A stretch of 64,000 bases of DNA, from positions 5,311,267 through 5,375,266 of the forward strand of contig OZ234502.1 in assembly GCA_965153455.1 (NCBI GenBank), given 5' to 3'. The position numbers and the translations under genes were made by a program. Below, piece after piece: positions 1 through 12,480 of this stretch. The notes beneath the pieces were generated by a model. The model made no database searches and was not told the origin of the DNA. It saw nothing but the letters and a program-made list of their open reading frames with translations. The stretch is from Sphagnum compactum (Eukaryota; Bryophyta; Sphagnopsida; Sphagnales). The stretch's first letter is position 1, and each line of letters opens with the position of its first letter.

Positions 1-1607
1 TGGGTTACGTGCTATTTTTACCATTATACAAAAATGTAATGGAATTTTTAAATGAATAATAAATGAAAAATTGATGTCAAATAAGGGTTTTTTAATAACC
101 GAAATTATAAAATTGTTGGTGTACATTTACACAAAGATGAAGTTATGAATCAATTGAATATTCATGATTTTTATAATTTATTATATTTTTGAAACCCAAA
201 TCAATTATATGTGATTTCCAAAAGAATTCAAAGTGAATGAAATCTTTTGTGTTATCATTTTGATACTATATGTAATCATAGTTTTGCTTAAAATTGTGAA
301 CCATGACATCATAGCATGCATTTACTCAACAAGATTGGACCAACAACTCTACTATGCAATGATTATGATCAATAGGAAATACCCAATGGACAATGTAATA
401 TAAGAACCTACAAGTATCAATTACAATTAACATTCATAATTATACTACCAACAATGGTCACATAACAAAAGTTTAGATCTTTTATTCAAACCTTAATAAT
501 TTGAAATAAATATTGATAATGATATAGGGCAAACCCATCCTTGGATTGTACCATTAGAAACCAATTCAAGGAACTCCTTGAGTAATAAAACTAACCAAAT
601 AATATTTCTTGGCCCTTTTGTTTAATTTTTTAATTGTAAATGATTTTTAATCATGTTTATCCATTGCATTCAAAAAATATATGGCCTAAAATATTCATTG
701 GAATCAAAAAAGTTGGGAGTTATCACAAATGTGGTTTCCTAATTACAATGGCCCTTTTCATAATCATTTTCCTAAATTTAGAAAATTCATAACTAAATTA
801 TACATAATCAATTAATTGCATTAAAATAATCAAATAGAATACCATCGAACTTGTGTTCCTAATTAAAAAATTCAAGGAAAGAAAACACCATTACATTCTT
901 GAATTTTTCGGTAAATGCAATTATTAAGAAGATCAAAATAAAATATATTCCTAATATTACTAAAGTTACAAAGTCTATACAACCTAGTAAATATACTCAT
1001 CAAAAAATTCTAATGAAAATATTTTATTTAAATAATCACTCAAACCATGATGGACATCCTTTTGTCAAAATGATGCATATGACCTAATGATGAGCATGAG
1101 CCTCTTGATTTTGCTAACATCCATAGGTATGAACATAGTCAATAGTTTTGAGCATGAATGTGCAACAGTAAGTGCATAACATACAAAATGTGTTAGCATT
1201 CTCAAGTTGTCATAATTCATAGCTTTTTGTGAAAGTTGATTGTCATATTCATCAGTTGTAGAGTTTGCAAACGAGAGGAAAGAATTTGCATCTCAAGGGG
1301 CTGTGTTGTTTTCTACTACAACTAGCTAAGAAGTGAGAGCTTCTGAGATTTTATGACTAGAGGATCCATGAGTGTGAAACCCATGTGAAAGAAAATCCAG
1401 TTGTTGCAATCTGGCCCCACTACCTACAGATCACAAAATCTTTGACAGTCAGTGATCTATAAAACCTTGATCGTGCTGCTAGAGTAAATAGCATGCACAC
1501 AAATCTTAAGAGCAAATCTTAAGCCCATCATCTCTTCTTCTAATGTTCTAGAAATTTCACAAGCAGCTTTACCTTATCAATGAGTCATGCTCCGGCTACA
1601 GAATAAT
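1..1607. other. AT-rich intergenic DNA, no gene seen
   Basis: Low-GC sequence with frequent stops in all frames. The only ORF of note (about 62 codons near 0.9-1.1 kb) is Lys/Ile/Asn-rich, as expected by chance in AT-rich DNA. I see no RNA gene or mobile-element end here. Confidence 0.6.
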
Positions 1608-1819
1608 CCTATCCATTTAAAGCAATCTCCTCGTCATCTTCTAATGTTTACAACTTTCACCCTATCCATTTAAAGCAATCTCCTCTTCATCTTCTAATGT
1701 TTACAACTTTCACCCTATCCAATTAAAGCAATCTCCTCTTCATCTTCTAATGTTTACAACTTTCACCCTATCCATTTAAAGCAATCTCCTCTTCATCATC
1801 TACTGTTCACAACCTTCAC
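1608..1819. repeat. Four tandem copies of a 53-bp unit
   Basis: Unit starts fall at about 1608, 1661, 1714 and 1767, an exact 53-bp step. Each unit begins CCTATCCATTTAAAGCAATC and runs through a CT-rich stretch to TTTACAACTTTCAC. Copies 1-3 differ at very few bases and copy 4 decays at its 3' end. A period of 53 is not a multiple of three, so this is not a protein repeat. Confidence 0.9.
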
Positions 1820-1861
1820 AGGAAGGAAGTAAGGAAGGAAGGAACGAAACATACCTCCTCC

Positions 1862-2110
1862 ATGAGTCATGCTCCAACTATAGCCTGATCATATCCATGA
1901 AAGATTCTGAAGTCAATTCATGCTCCAGGTACAGAACTCCCATGCATCATGCTCCAAATATAGTCTGATCATATCCATGAAAGATTCCGAAGATGAGTCA
2001 TGCTTCAGCAATGGTCTGTTCATACCCCACAACAGATTCTAACTAATCAGGAGGTCAATGCTCCACCTATAGTGTCTTCATATCCACAACAGATTCCAAA
2101 GATCCTTGTG
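1862..2110. repeat. Degenerate repeats around CATGCTCCA..TCATATCCA
   Basis: The phrase GAGTCATGCTCC..CT followed by TCATATCCATGAAAGATTC recurs at about 1864, 1943 and 1993, and in altered form at 2047-2100. The last copies reach into an open frame (2000-2404, plus) whose translation carries the related words SYPQQIPK and NAPPIV. The frame is closed in the earlier copies. This could be a decayed proline-rich coding repeat or plain tandem duplication; I do not call a gene. Confidence 0.5.
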
Positions 2111-3219
2111 TCATCAACCACCACTTGGATTACCACTCTGCTTGCCACCATGAGTGAACACTTGTCAGTACATCCATCTTTTGCTAAATTTACAAACTTG
2201 ATGACTCAGCTAGTCCGAGTGGAATCCTTTCTTTTATCAGAAAGAGTATGTGGGTCATCAGAATACCACATTTCTATCACATACTCAGGAAAATCACCTT
2301 CAACCATATTATTTCACAAATCTGCTGTGCTGCAAATTTGTCATATATTCTTGGACCTAAAATGGAGCCAATTGGACACTTCACTTTTAAGAAAGAAAAT
2401 TTAGAAACAATCAATAAGAGCTAGCCATGTGACTGCAGTCCTTGTTTTAGAAATGTACAGAGATAACTCTTGAAGCTCCCAATGCATTTGCACTCTTTGC
2501 TTTTCTGGTAATAACTTAGTCTATTGACAAGAAGGATCATCATCACAGCTGCCTCCTATGTGACTCTCAATCCATGCACATCCAGAGCATGTTTCCAAAC
2601 ACACCTAGTGTTTGTATCAAGATTGAGGAAAAGCTCTGTGATGTCTAAAGGCAGAAAAAACATGGCGCTGCAGGCAGGTGCACGGAGTGTGATAAATGCT
2701 CCCACATGGATTTCATGGCAACCCGTTCTCACAACATACATTTTGCGAATAGGTCCTCCTTCAGCTTCTCATGAATTTTGTCAGGACATTCACCTTTTGA
2801 ACATCTCGAGCTTGCAGATCACCTGGGCTTCTTGCAACATACTGCTCCCCCCAGTCCACCAGCTCAGTTTGTGCAGGTGACTGGGATTAGGTTTCAATGA
2901 TTGATTTGAGGTTAGCCTCATGCAATTTTTAGCTCTTCACTTAGGTCTGTTTGGATGAGTGCAAGTTGGATGCCTTAGTTTTCTCCAGACCTGTGGATTG
3001 TAATCATGGACCACCCACATAGTCAAATTCACATCTATGGATTGTAGAACTAAAAATTGCATCATCACAGCCCAGCTTGGTCTGCTATTGTTACAACTAC
3101 TTGACACATGTTTTCCCACTGCTGCATACAGATCCAACAATGGCAAGCCATAACCTTCATACCAAACAAACAGCAAAAGGTACATGGAATTCAGCTAGCA
3201 TGATTGGAGTCTAAAACAT

Positions 3220-4537
3220 CTAAAGGAGAGTAGACATGGGGAACAGACTCATCAACCAACTAGTAGAATAAGATGACGGTGCCAAGCACATACCAGATAG
3301 GGAGGCAAGAAGGCTGCGTGCCTCCATATCTGACTCAGCTGCTTTTTGTAGCCACAATTTACCCTGTCATCACCACACACTTCCTCTTAGCCCTTCTGCT
3401 GATGAAAGAGAGAGTCTGGTACAAAATGTGATTTTACAACACAAAACAGGGGACATCCAGTTTGCTGAAAATATTCTGAAGAAAGGACCAGAAAAGCTCA
3501 CTGATGACAACACTAGGTGATATATATATATATATAATATTATGCCATGTACATTTCTGCTAAAGAAAGACAGACCGGCCAAAGTTGTCACCTTTTTCAA
3601 GTTGGCAGTTACACCATAGCCAGAACAGAACATCTGGCCAACAAGGGACTGCATTGCTACATCACCATTTTTGGCTGCTTTCAGGGTTTGCTCAAACCAG
3701 CGTTTCTCACAGTCTGCCACTACCTCCCTCAAAGGCATGGCCTTCACAAACTGAGGTTCAACAGCACCTTCAGATCGGTCTGACCTTATCCTCGGTGGAG
3801 TTCGCTCTGGCATCCTGTTACACCACCACTCATGCAGCACATGAATCCCTCTTCCTCAATAAAAACCTAAATTCTCTTCTTCTTCTTCTTCTTCTTCTCC
3901 TTCTTGATTTTCTTCTCCCTGCATCTCTCTGTCCATGAACTCACAACAATACTCTCTTTGCCATTGCTCATGAGAATTCATCATCATCAACAACAATAGC
4001 TTACAGACTGAAAACATGAACCCTACACAATCTGTTTGAACATTCTCCTAGATAATATACATTTGTTGAAAAACTTGCCACACACACACACACACACACG
4101 TGTATATATATATATACATATTCTTGTATTGTAGTTCTTGAACAGAGTTGTTGTCAATGACAACAATACTCTCTTTACCGTTGCTCATGGGCATTGATCA
4201 TCATCGACAAACAACCATAGCTTACAGACTGAAACATGAAACCCTAGACAATCTGTTTGAAGAACCCTGGACATTTGAAGATGTTGAAAATCATGAAGAT
4301 GTATAAGCACGAACGAACCCTGCTTGCTTCCTTCAGCTGCAAAGATGAGAGAGAGAGAAAGCTATGCGACAACAGCCTCAGCAATGAAGAAAGACAAGGA
4401 AAAAAACAACACAAAACAATATTTCTCCACAAAAGAGCAAAAAAAGAAGAAGAAAGAGTTTCATAGAAAGAGCCATCGGGATAAGAAGAAGACCTGATGG
4501 GATAAGCCTCAAGGCAAGGCGTCCACCAGTGCGGCAT
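3220..4537 (-). CDS. Small Sel1-repeat-like protein (three exons)
   Basis: Proposed exons on the minus strand are 4494-4537 (start ATG at 4537), 3592-3813/3814, and one beginning at 3363. The last runs to a stop at 3220-3222, or leaves at a GT donor after 3294 for an exon I cannot find. The first junction completes an Arg codon just before Met-Pro-Glu-Arg, and the second falls cleanly after Lys-Lys. The main exon reads MPERTPPRIRSDRSEGAVEP, then a helical segment with the Sel1-like phrase VGQMFCSGYGVTANLKK, continued by GKLWLQKAAESDMEARSLL in the next exon. This matches my memory of a conserved, uncharacterised plant HCP/Sel1-like family of about 150 residues. A protein of about 113-136 residues would be close to family length. 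Sel1 repeats form helical hairpins that serve as scaffolds; the role here is unknown. The 5' exon and the 3' end are the least certain parts. Confidence 0.65.
4080..4120. repeat. (CA)n then (TA)n microsatellite
   Basis: A run of about ten CA units is followed by GTG and a TATATA run. It lies in the first intron of the Sel1-like gene. A second short (TA)n run lies at 3520-3540, in that gene's second intron. Confidence 0.85.
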
Positions 4538-5139
4538 GATCGCGCTCTCTCTCGTTCTCTTCTCTCTCTTTCTTTGTATGCCGTTGTCGTGGCCCAGAAC
4601 CTCAGCAGTTTTGCTCTTGACCTTATTTTCTCCTACCTGCCTGCCTTCCTTTCCCCGCTGAAGTCGAAACCGAAAGTCTTCTCCAACCGAATAAAATAAA
4701 GAAAAATAAAAAACCTGGAAACTTCTATGATTCTGGCACTACGATTTCCTGTCCCTAGTAATACGGGCCACCAGCAGCAGCAACATATCATCGGGAAAAC
4801 AAAAACAAAAACACTTCAACTTCCTTTCACTAAAAGAGCTTTTCAGAGCGTCAAATCGCGAACATCCGGAATTCTCGAAACAGTAGAAGACAAGAAGCTG
4901 TTCCTGCTGCTACAAGAAGTATTGCTTTTCTGGTTTTTTTTTCTTTTTGGCTGTCATTCAGCAGAATTGTGAAGTGAGGTAGTGCAAGTGTTTCACGGGA
5001 GCGGCGGCGGCGGCGGCAACAACAGCAAGAAGAAGAAAAAGAGGAGCATAGACGAGACAAGGAGGACGAGGACGACGAGGGACCCGACGGATTTGGTGAC
5101 CAAATCTGGACATGAGAAAAAGGCCGAGCAAAACCCACC

Positions 5140-5510
5140 CATTTCTTCTCCCCACTTCGGACAAAACACACACACGCACACACAAACAAACACACACTTC
5201 CGACAAAACACACGCACAAAACACGGCTCCAAACTTGGGACCACAATTCAACCCGAATATCGGACATAGACTTTTTATTATAGACTTCAGGGGTTTTTTT
5301 TTTAAAAAACTTATTTTCAATAAATCTTTTTTTATTTCTTTTTCGATTTTGTTATTTATCAAAATTTTGGCGAATTGGGAAAAAAATGTAATTTTTTTTG
5401 GCAAAAATCATTTCTTCTCACCACTTGGGACAAAACAAATACTTGGGGCCAAAACAGGGCTCCAACCAAACTTGGGTACACCATTCAACCACACCCAAAA
5501 ATCAGGAAAA
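5140..5510. repeat. Diverged direct duplication 5' of the Sel1-like gene
   Basis: The segment at about 5146-5260 (CATTTCTTCTCCCCACTTCG, then ACAAAACACAC repeats, GGCTCCAAACTTGGGACC and CAATTCAACC) is echoed at about 5408-5500 (CATTTCTTCTCACCACTTGG, ACAAAACAAA, GGCTCCAACCAAACTTGGG, CATTCAACC). The spacing is about 265 bp. Simple CA expansions in the first copy produce several spurious ORFs on both strands. Confidence 0.7.
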
Positions 5511-5549
5511 TTTGTGATTTTTAGGGATTTATTTTGCCATTTTTTTAAA

Positions 5550-8500
5550 TAAAAATATTTACTTGTAATAGGTTTTTTTTTCTTTTTTTCTTTTTTTTAA
5601 TTTTAAATACTATAGCTTATCTAGGACAATCTCCAAATAATGTTAATCAATGTGAAGGATTCTCATAAATGGACTTGTAATATTTAGATGGGTTTTTCTA
5701 GGAATAAAAAGTTGTAAATAAATAATACTATGACCTAGAGATAAAAGGATGAATATATAAATATGAAAATAAATAAATTCAAGTTATGAGCCTTGAAGAT
5801 ATTTGAATAAGGGCATAAGTTTGGACTCATATGAATTATTTAGTTAATTATATATATTAAGTTATACATATTTTTAAATGAATTATGTGAATTTGATTAT
5901 ATCCTAGGGAAAAATATTTCAAATAATTCGATGATTTTTTTTTTCATTAAAAAAAATTGATAGTTCTAAAAAAAAAAACATATGACATAATAGGGAAGAC
6001 TTGTCATTGGTGAATGGGAATGTTGAATAGGTTTAAATGGATGGGGATAATAATCTTCTATGCATTTCTCTTTTCAAATATATAAGGCTTGTGGGTGGAG
6101 CCTTGAACTTATATTTTCTTTTTCATAAATTTATGTTATTATTTTGTGTTAAATCTTGAAATGAGCTTTTTATATAACAAACGTATGTCACAATAAAAAT
6201 TTATGTGTTTTTTTTTTTAAATAAAAATTATTCACAAGAATGAAGTCACAATGGACTTTAAACTCGCATTTCGAAAGCAAATGTTCCCCACCCATCATCG
6301 ACTTTAACCCGAGATGTAAAGCACAAGGCAAAAGTTATCATGAACCCAAACATAAGTACATAGATCATGTGGCATAGGACACGAGGGTTCTTACACCTAC
6401 TCCTCAAGAGTGAAAGAGATCTTACACCTATAATAAATAGCCATCATTTGGGCTTCTCACTCTTTAGGAGTAGGCATAAAAGAAGGAGGGATAGTCATAA
6501 ATATAAGGTAGGTACCCTTCAATTACACTTAGGAATTTAGGGTTTATCATGATTTAGCCAAATTTTTGCCAAATCATAGAAGATTTTGCCCAAATTCTAT
6601 GATTTGGCAAATCATGCATAAGAAGATTTAGCCAAATTTTGGCTACAAGCTAAAATATGAAAGTAACAAAAAGGTTTCACTTTCATATGTAGATTGTAGC
6701 AAGCTTTGGAACATGCCCACTCTTAACACTAAAAAAAGGTCCTCCACATTGGGCTTTACTATGAGGATATAGCTCCGGGATATTCAAGGATATAAGGTGC
6801 CCTCCAACTACACCAAGAAAGTTCTTGGAGTGAGTGAGCTTGATGGGTAAGCTCAATACCTTTGGAGCTCAATTGAGAGCTCAATACCTAAACCCTAAAC
6901 CCTAAACCCCCTTAATTTAAGGCTTTGCAATGTGTTTGCACTTTGTACCCACCCACCCATTCCACCCATTCACCCATTCCCCCAACCCCCCAATTTAATG
7001 GGTGGTAATGAAAACCCAAAGACCACATGTTGCACACATTTACCTAATTTTTTCTTTCATTGGATGTAGGGTTTCTCTCCTTGTTCTTTTCTTCATTATT
7101 ATGTAAGGTGCCTCCCTCTTGTTTCTCATCTTAATTTGTCAAATAATACCACATTTTCCTTCTTTTTTTTTCCATTTAATTAGAAATATATTGGGAAAAA
7201 CAAATTAAATTGATTAAACCTTAGTTAGTAAGTAATGGTTTCCAAATATACTGAATTTTTTTTTGAATTGACTAAACCTTCATAACTAATGGTTTCAAAT
7301 ATATTGAAATTTTGGGAGAAAGGTAAAAGAATAAAATGGCAAAACCCTATTCCCTGGGTTTGTTGAAATTTTGGGTTTCTTCCTTTGTGCAAATAGAGTG
7401 GAATGCTCTATAGAGTGTATTTATATTTATATTTATATTAAAAATTTATATTTTTTCCTTTTTTAATTAAGACCATCTTATCAATTTATATTTTTTGCTT
7501 GAAGTATAATTTTGGGCCTTTGAGAATAATATATATAAAATTTGATCCCCTATATTCTCTCCAAAACTCAAAAGAAAGGCATTTATTATTGGGTACCTAG
7601 TAATGAATGGTTTGTCTCCTCTTCATTACTCTGCTCAAGATGATGCCAAACTTCCAAGGGAGAAAAAGCTTTAACAACACACAAAGAGAGAGAGGGAAAG
7701 CCAATGAGTAAAAACAAAAATGACATAATTATTAGGGTTTCATGATTTCATCCTGCAAAATTCATCCATCCATTCCAAAAAGCACTATCTACTACCTAGA
7801 CTTTAGCAGCTTTTTTTTTTCTTTTTTCTTTTTTTCTAAAAAATTTGAAATTATCTAACAAGGGCTCTTATTAAGAAAATATATAAGTGGTGCTTCTTGC
7901 AATAAATATTATAACTAGTGAAGCATGAGGTGTATGGGTAACTCAAGTTTCAAAGGGTTGACAACTAGCTTATATGTTTTTATCTAAATGACAAAAAATT
8001 TGACACAAGGTTCATGTTTAATTTCAGCAGTAATTTTCAACAAGTAGTACATAATAATGAAAATCTAAATTTTCAAAAACATTTTAAGATTATTGAAATA
8101 TGGTAGCATAGTTTGAATCATATTAATTACTTCATCCAAAATTTGACATACATATGATTTTTAGTGTTGTTGGAGTACTACTTTGTGTGTTTTGAAAATT
8201 TGATGTCGAGGCAAAATACTAAAAGTGTTTTGGAGATGAGAGGCTTGGCACAAGGCAATATCAAGCCTCCAACTTTGGGAACACTCCCTTTAAGGTCCTT
8301 GCATAGTGGAAAGATTTGGCTATAATTTAAATAAGATGAAAAATGTTTAAATGGATATAACAAACCATTAAGCACTTAGAGAAATTTTGTAATGTACACT
8401 ATATTTGGCACCTTAACATAACCTCCTTAGAAACAAAAAGCACATTATGTATTAGGTCTACAAGTGACACCACTACCAAGTGTGTCATTACATGTAATAG

Positions 8501-9360
8501 TTGGCCACTAAACACCAATTACCATACCTAATCAATTTTTAAACAAGAATTATTATTTTTATTATTAAAGTTATTTAAGCATCCTTGTAATTGCTTTGAT
8601 TTGAGTGTTTTTTTGGATTTGTTTTGATGTTTTTGCAAATTGGTCTTTGATATTATTGTTGCATGAATGTTGCTACTAAAATGTTTTGGGTTTAGTAGTT
8701 TTTGAGATTTTGTAAAATTGTGTTAGATAGAATTCAATGTTTTGAAAGTTTGGCATTTTGGGGATGAAAGAAAAAAAAAAGTAACAAACTTCAGAAGGAA
8801 GTCAAGTTCATCCCAATGATTATGATAGAACTCCTTAATCATCTCATAAATGAATTTCAAGTTTAACACTCTACTACTCACTTCCCTTCAAATTCCAACA
8901 CCTTCATTTGTGCATTCCCCATGAGTGTGGGCAAATAGGTTCACATCAATAATGTAGTTGTTGTTTTTTGGACCATACAAACAAACAATGTGAGAGCCTA
9001 AATTTCATAGCACTCACTAATGCATCATCCCATTGTGGGGACTCCATGGATGAAACCCTAAACCCCACCCCTTGGGCTCCACCCATAAGCTGAGTCTTTT
9101 CTTTCATTGTTTTGGTCACCCATGACCCCAAATAATCCATCCATCCTACCTACACTCCCTACTTGCCAATCCTACCCACTCGTGCCTACCTACCTCCCCT
9201 CCTACTAACCTCCTTTCATCGAGCAAAAGCACTTCAATTCCATCGTGCACATCTCCATTACCAAAGCTCGAGAAAGCTTGGGTGTGTGTGAGAGAAATAG
9301 GGGGGCAAAAAAAAACGGTGGCAACAAGAGAGAGGTAACCAATGCTAAGGTGATTTTTTT
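5550..9360. other. AT-rich intergenic DNA, no gene seen
   Basis: Long A and T runs, no ORF longer than about 65 codons, and no recognisable RNA gene. It includes a run of short ATTTGCC/TTTGGC motifs at 6550-6660 and the telomere-like run listed separately. Confidence 0.6.
6887..6911. repeat. Interstitial plant telomere-type repeat
   Basis: Two full CCCTAAA units with flanking partial units (CCTAAACCCTAAACCCTAAA, then CCCCC). This is the Arabidopsis-type telomere sequence. So short a run is common within plant chromosomes and does not indicate a chromosome end. Confidence 0.8.
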
Positions 9361-9496
9361 GTTTGTTTTGTTTCATTTGATCAATTGTGTGTGAGTATTC
9401 ACAAGCAAGAGAGGCACCATGAAGGTGCACAATTAGCCAATAACAAAAAAAGGTTTTCATTTTTTTTGCTTTTTTTTTTCACTCTCTTTCATCAAA

Positions 9497-9528
<32 letters not shown>

Positions 9529-10430
9529 TGTTCACAAGCAACTATGAAGGCGTGGAAGCAACCAACCACAAGGTAAGTTTTTTTGTTCTATTTTTTTGTT
9601 TTTAATTTTCTTTCATCAATTGTGTGTGCGTGGGGTAGCAAAAGCAACTAGGAAGGTGTGGAGGCAACCAACAACAAGGTAAAATGTTTATTATTATTAT
9701 TATTATTTCACCAAGTGTGTGTGTGTGTGTGTGTGTGTGCAAGCAATTAAGAAGGTGTGCCGGAGGTAGCCAACAAGGTAATTTATTTTGTTTTTTTGTT
9801 TTTTTTGTTTTTGGTTTTCTTTCATCAATTTTATGTGTGTGTTGCAACAAAGGCAACCAAGAAGCTACAAAGGCAAAACTAACAACAAGGTAATTTTTTG
9901 TTTCTATTGTTTTTCATTTTCTTTCATGAACATTCTATGTGTGTGGCAACAAAAACAACCAAAAAGCCACAAAAGTAGCCTACAACAAGGGAAGTTTTTG
10001 TTTTTTTTTTTTTCTTGTTTTTCATTTTCTTTCATCAATTTTATGTGTGTATAAGGTAAGTTTTTTGCTTTTCTTTTTCAATTTTTTCATCAATTGTATA
10101 TGTGTGTGGTAGCAAAGGTAGTTGGGGAGGCACCAAGGCAATTAGCAAGGTCAGTTTTTTTCATTTTTATTTGTTTTTCACTTACTTTCATCAACTATGT
10201 GTCTATGGCCACCCCAACAAAGTCAGCTAGGAAGGTGCAAAGGCAGCCAATAGCAAAGTAAGTTATTTATTCTATTTTATTTTTTCCACTTTTTTTCATC
10301 AACTATGTGTGTGTGGCAACAAAGGCAATTAGGAAGGTGCAAAGGCAACCAATAGCAAAAAAAATTTCTTTGTTTTTCACTTTCTTTCATTAATTTTGGG
10401 TGGGGGGGGGGGAGGCAACAATTAAGGTTT
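9360..10430. repeat. About eleven degenerate ~95-120-bp tandem units
   Basis: Each unit has a T-rich stretch ending TTTCTTTCATCAA, a (TG)n run of varying length, GCAACAAAGGCAACCAAGAAG-like sequence, then AACAACAAGGTAAGTTTTTT. Units start near 9371, 9489, 9612, 9708, 9822, 9923, 10031 (shortened), 10087, 10188, 10297 and 10387. The TG tracts range from about 3 to 12 repeats and end in a G11 tract in the last unit. The many short ORFs across this region are products of the repeat. Confidence 0.85.
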
Positions 10431-11404
10431 AAGTATGGATTTAACTTTATTTTTCTCATTTTTCTTGCCCCACCCCTCCTTCTCCATGTGATAAGGCAGG
10501 TGGTTTTTTTTCTGGGCAAAATTTGATGTGCAATACCCCAATGGTTTGGAACTTTTTGGTGAAAATTTTGTGTTTCGCACCACCCTCACGCACCCATAAT
10601 TTCAAGTAGTAGTATGTAAATAATACCTTGATCTATTATGAAAATAACATCGCCTTTAATGGAAATACCCTCATCTTGATGACCTTATTTCTTTCTAGGG
10701 TTTTTTTTTTTTTTTTTTTTGTGGCTTATGTTAAAGCCAAATGGGCCATCTAACATTGTCAAGGAAGGAGTTGTGTGGGCCAAAGTTGGGGATAGGTTCA
10801 GTTGCAAGTTTGACACATTAAATGTCTCCTATGTAGCCAAATTGGTTGTTTCAAAGACATTTGGACCATGAACTTAATCTTGCAATGGAGTATTGGGCTC
10901 AAATTAGCTTAACCCAATTTTGATTAGGAAGGGTAGGACGTCTAAGGAATTTTTGGGGTTAACTTTCAGTCTAAAAGATTAGCTTAAGACATATGTCTTT
11001 ATCTCAGGAAGGCTTGAAGGGGAATGGCTTGGTTAAGATAAGGGGAAATAGGGTGGCTGGATTATGATAAGGTTGGGTTTCTTATCCTTGTCTGAGATTG
11101 GTTAACCTTGCTAGATAAGGGGGTACAAACAAAGTGAAAGATGTTTCCTAGAAGCTTCTAGCAATTAGGGTTAAGGTAGGATAGTATTAGCAATTAGGGT
11201 TAAGGCAGGATAGTATTAATGGCGCCTCTCGAAAGTTGAGAAGCAAAAAACTAATTGCTAACTTTTTTTTCTTCTTCCTAGGTGATGAATGAAGCACGAA
11301 AGGTTGTGAGAAAGAGGGAGTGATGATGATGATTATAAAGAGAGGTAGGAGATCTTGGCATTTGTCCTTTTTAGAATGTAGATAACAATATGGGCAACCT
11401 CACC
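10430..11404. other. Intergenic DNA, no gene seen
   Basis: Moderately AT-rich, with a T22 tract near 10700. A short direct duplication lies at about 11157-11215, where GCAATTAGGGTTAAGG and GGATAGTATTA each occur twice. No open frame of note. Confidence 0.55.
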
Positions 11405-12480
11405 TCATAATCTAATGTTCAATATTTTGGATAATATCATGCATCCTATTCTCTTCACAATTGTTTTATTGTCTTTTTCTATAACATCAATTTTCTCAAG
11501 TGTATACACAACTGCAAGGTCTTGATAAATGCCTTTCTTTGAGGAAATTATATTAGACCTCCACGAAATAAAATTTCCCCTTTTATCAATTTGCAATTTT
11601 TTCAGCTCATTTGCTTTAAACTCAATGCACAAATGTTCAAAGTGTTGGACTATCTTTTCCCTTGACTTCATGCAATATAAAACTCTATAAAAATTATGAT
11701 CATTTTTAATTCTTGTTTGTTTTGTGTAAGTAACAAATCAAGGTTTTTATTGAAAAATGACATGTCATTTATACATCCCAAAGCTATTCTTAATTGGACC
11801 TAGTGGTGAGGAGAATTAATGTTGGCATGGTTTGAGTTGGAGTACAAGGGTGAAAATTTCTTCATGTATGAAAAATCCTCGAGGAACTCCATTCTTTTTA
11901 GGTATGTGTGAAATAGTTATTTAATCTTGTAGTGCCATACTCCTTATGAAATTGGTTAAAGAGCTTATTGTTATAAACCACACACCGTCACATTGAATGA
12001 TTTTAATATTTTTCATTTTGATACTTCGTTGAAACTTTGAAGCAACTTAAGTGAAGAACTCCAAACTTATCTTTGTTTAAAGAAATGATTTCATCGAAAA
12101 ACCTTCAATGAAGGTTTTTAAGTACTTCATTTTTTTTCCTTGATATTCAATTAGTACAAGACCACACAAATCTATATGTACCCATTTTGAAAGTTTTATT
12201 TGTGAAAGAACCTCCATCTATTGGGAATGGATTACGATGATGTTTTCTTACATCCATCACAACAATTCAAGGCGTGATCTATATTGGATCCATGCCCTTG
12301 ACAGGATTAATAGTCGACATGATTACCCAACAATGCATTCAAAAGAGATCCAAGTCTAGGATGCCATTTTCTTGATGATGCTCTTCCAATACGTTTTAAA
12401 ACTTTGAGCAGGGCCACAACTTATATAACCTTCCATTGCAAATAGCTTTAACAATGACCTTATTTGAATGAATCAACCTC
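11405..12480 (-). mobile_element. Decayed Ty1/copia pol fragment (GAG-pre-integrase to integrase)
   Basis: Read on the minus strand, the segment at 12,480-12,100 carries copia-type phrases in broken frames: CNGRLYKL, then PVKGMDPI, KHHRNPFPIDGGS and a HIDLCG-like stretch. These mark the end of the GAG-pre-integrase domain and the start of the integrase. The ORF at 11,405-11,671 continues the integrase with SREKIVQHFEHLCIEFKAN, KKLQIDKRGNFISW and KNKTIV-like phrases, where intact copies have a Gly-Glu-Phe and a second catalytic Asp. The frame is interrupted by many stops and the segment between 11,670 and 12,100 is poorly matched. I see no protease, reverse transcriptase or LTRs, so this is an old internal fragment. 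Confidence 0.75.

Noticed and set aside
2000-2404. 134-codon plus-strand ORF as a gene
   Set aside because: Its first part lies in a degenerate DNA repeat whose other copies have stops, and the rest has no domain or splice context.
2524-3185. ORFs on both strands as further exons of the Sel1-like gene
   Set aside because: A minus-strand open stretch with VDWGEQYVARSPGDLQ looked tempting, but I could not join it in phase with good splice sites or align it to the family.
4851-5552. Overlapping Cys/Val- and Thr/His-rich ORFs around 5.0-5.4 kb
   Set aside because: They are produced by GGC, CA and ACAAAACAC simple repeats open in several frames on both strands.
6887-6911. Chromosome end
   Set aside because: Only about three telomere units lie within ordinary intergenic DNA.
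9385-10519. Series of 63-88-codon ORFs rich in Cys/Val or Phe
   Set aside because: All fall in the tandem array and reflect TG and T tracts.
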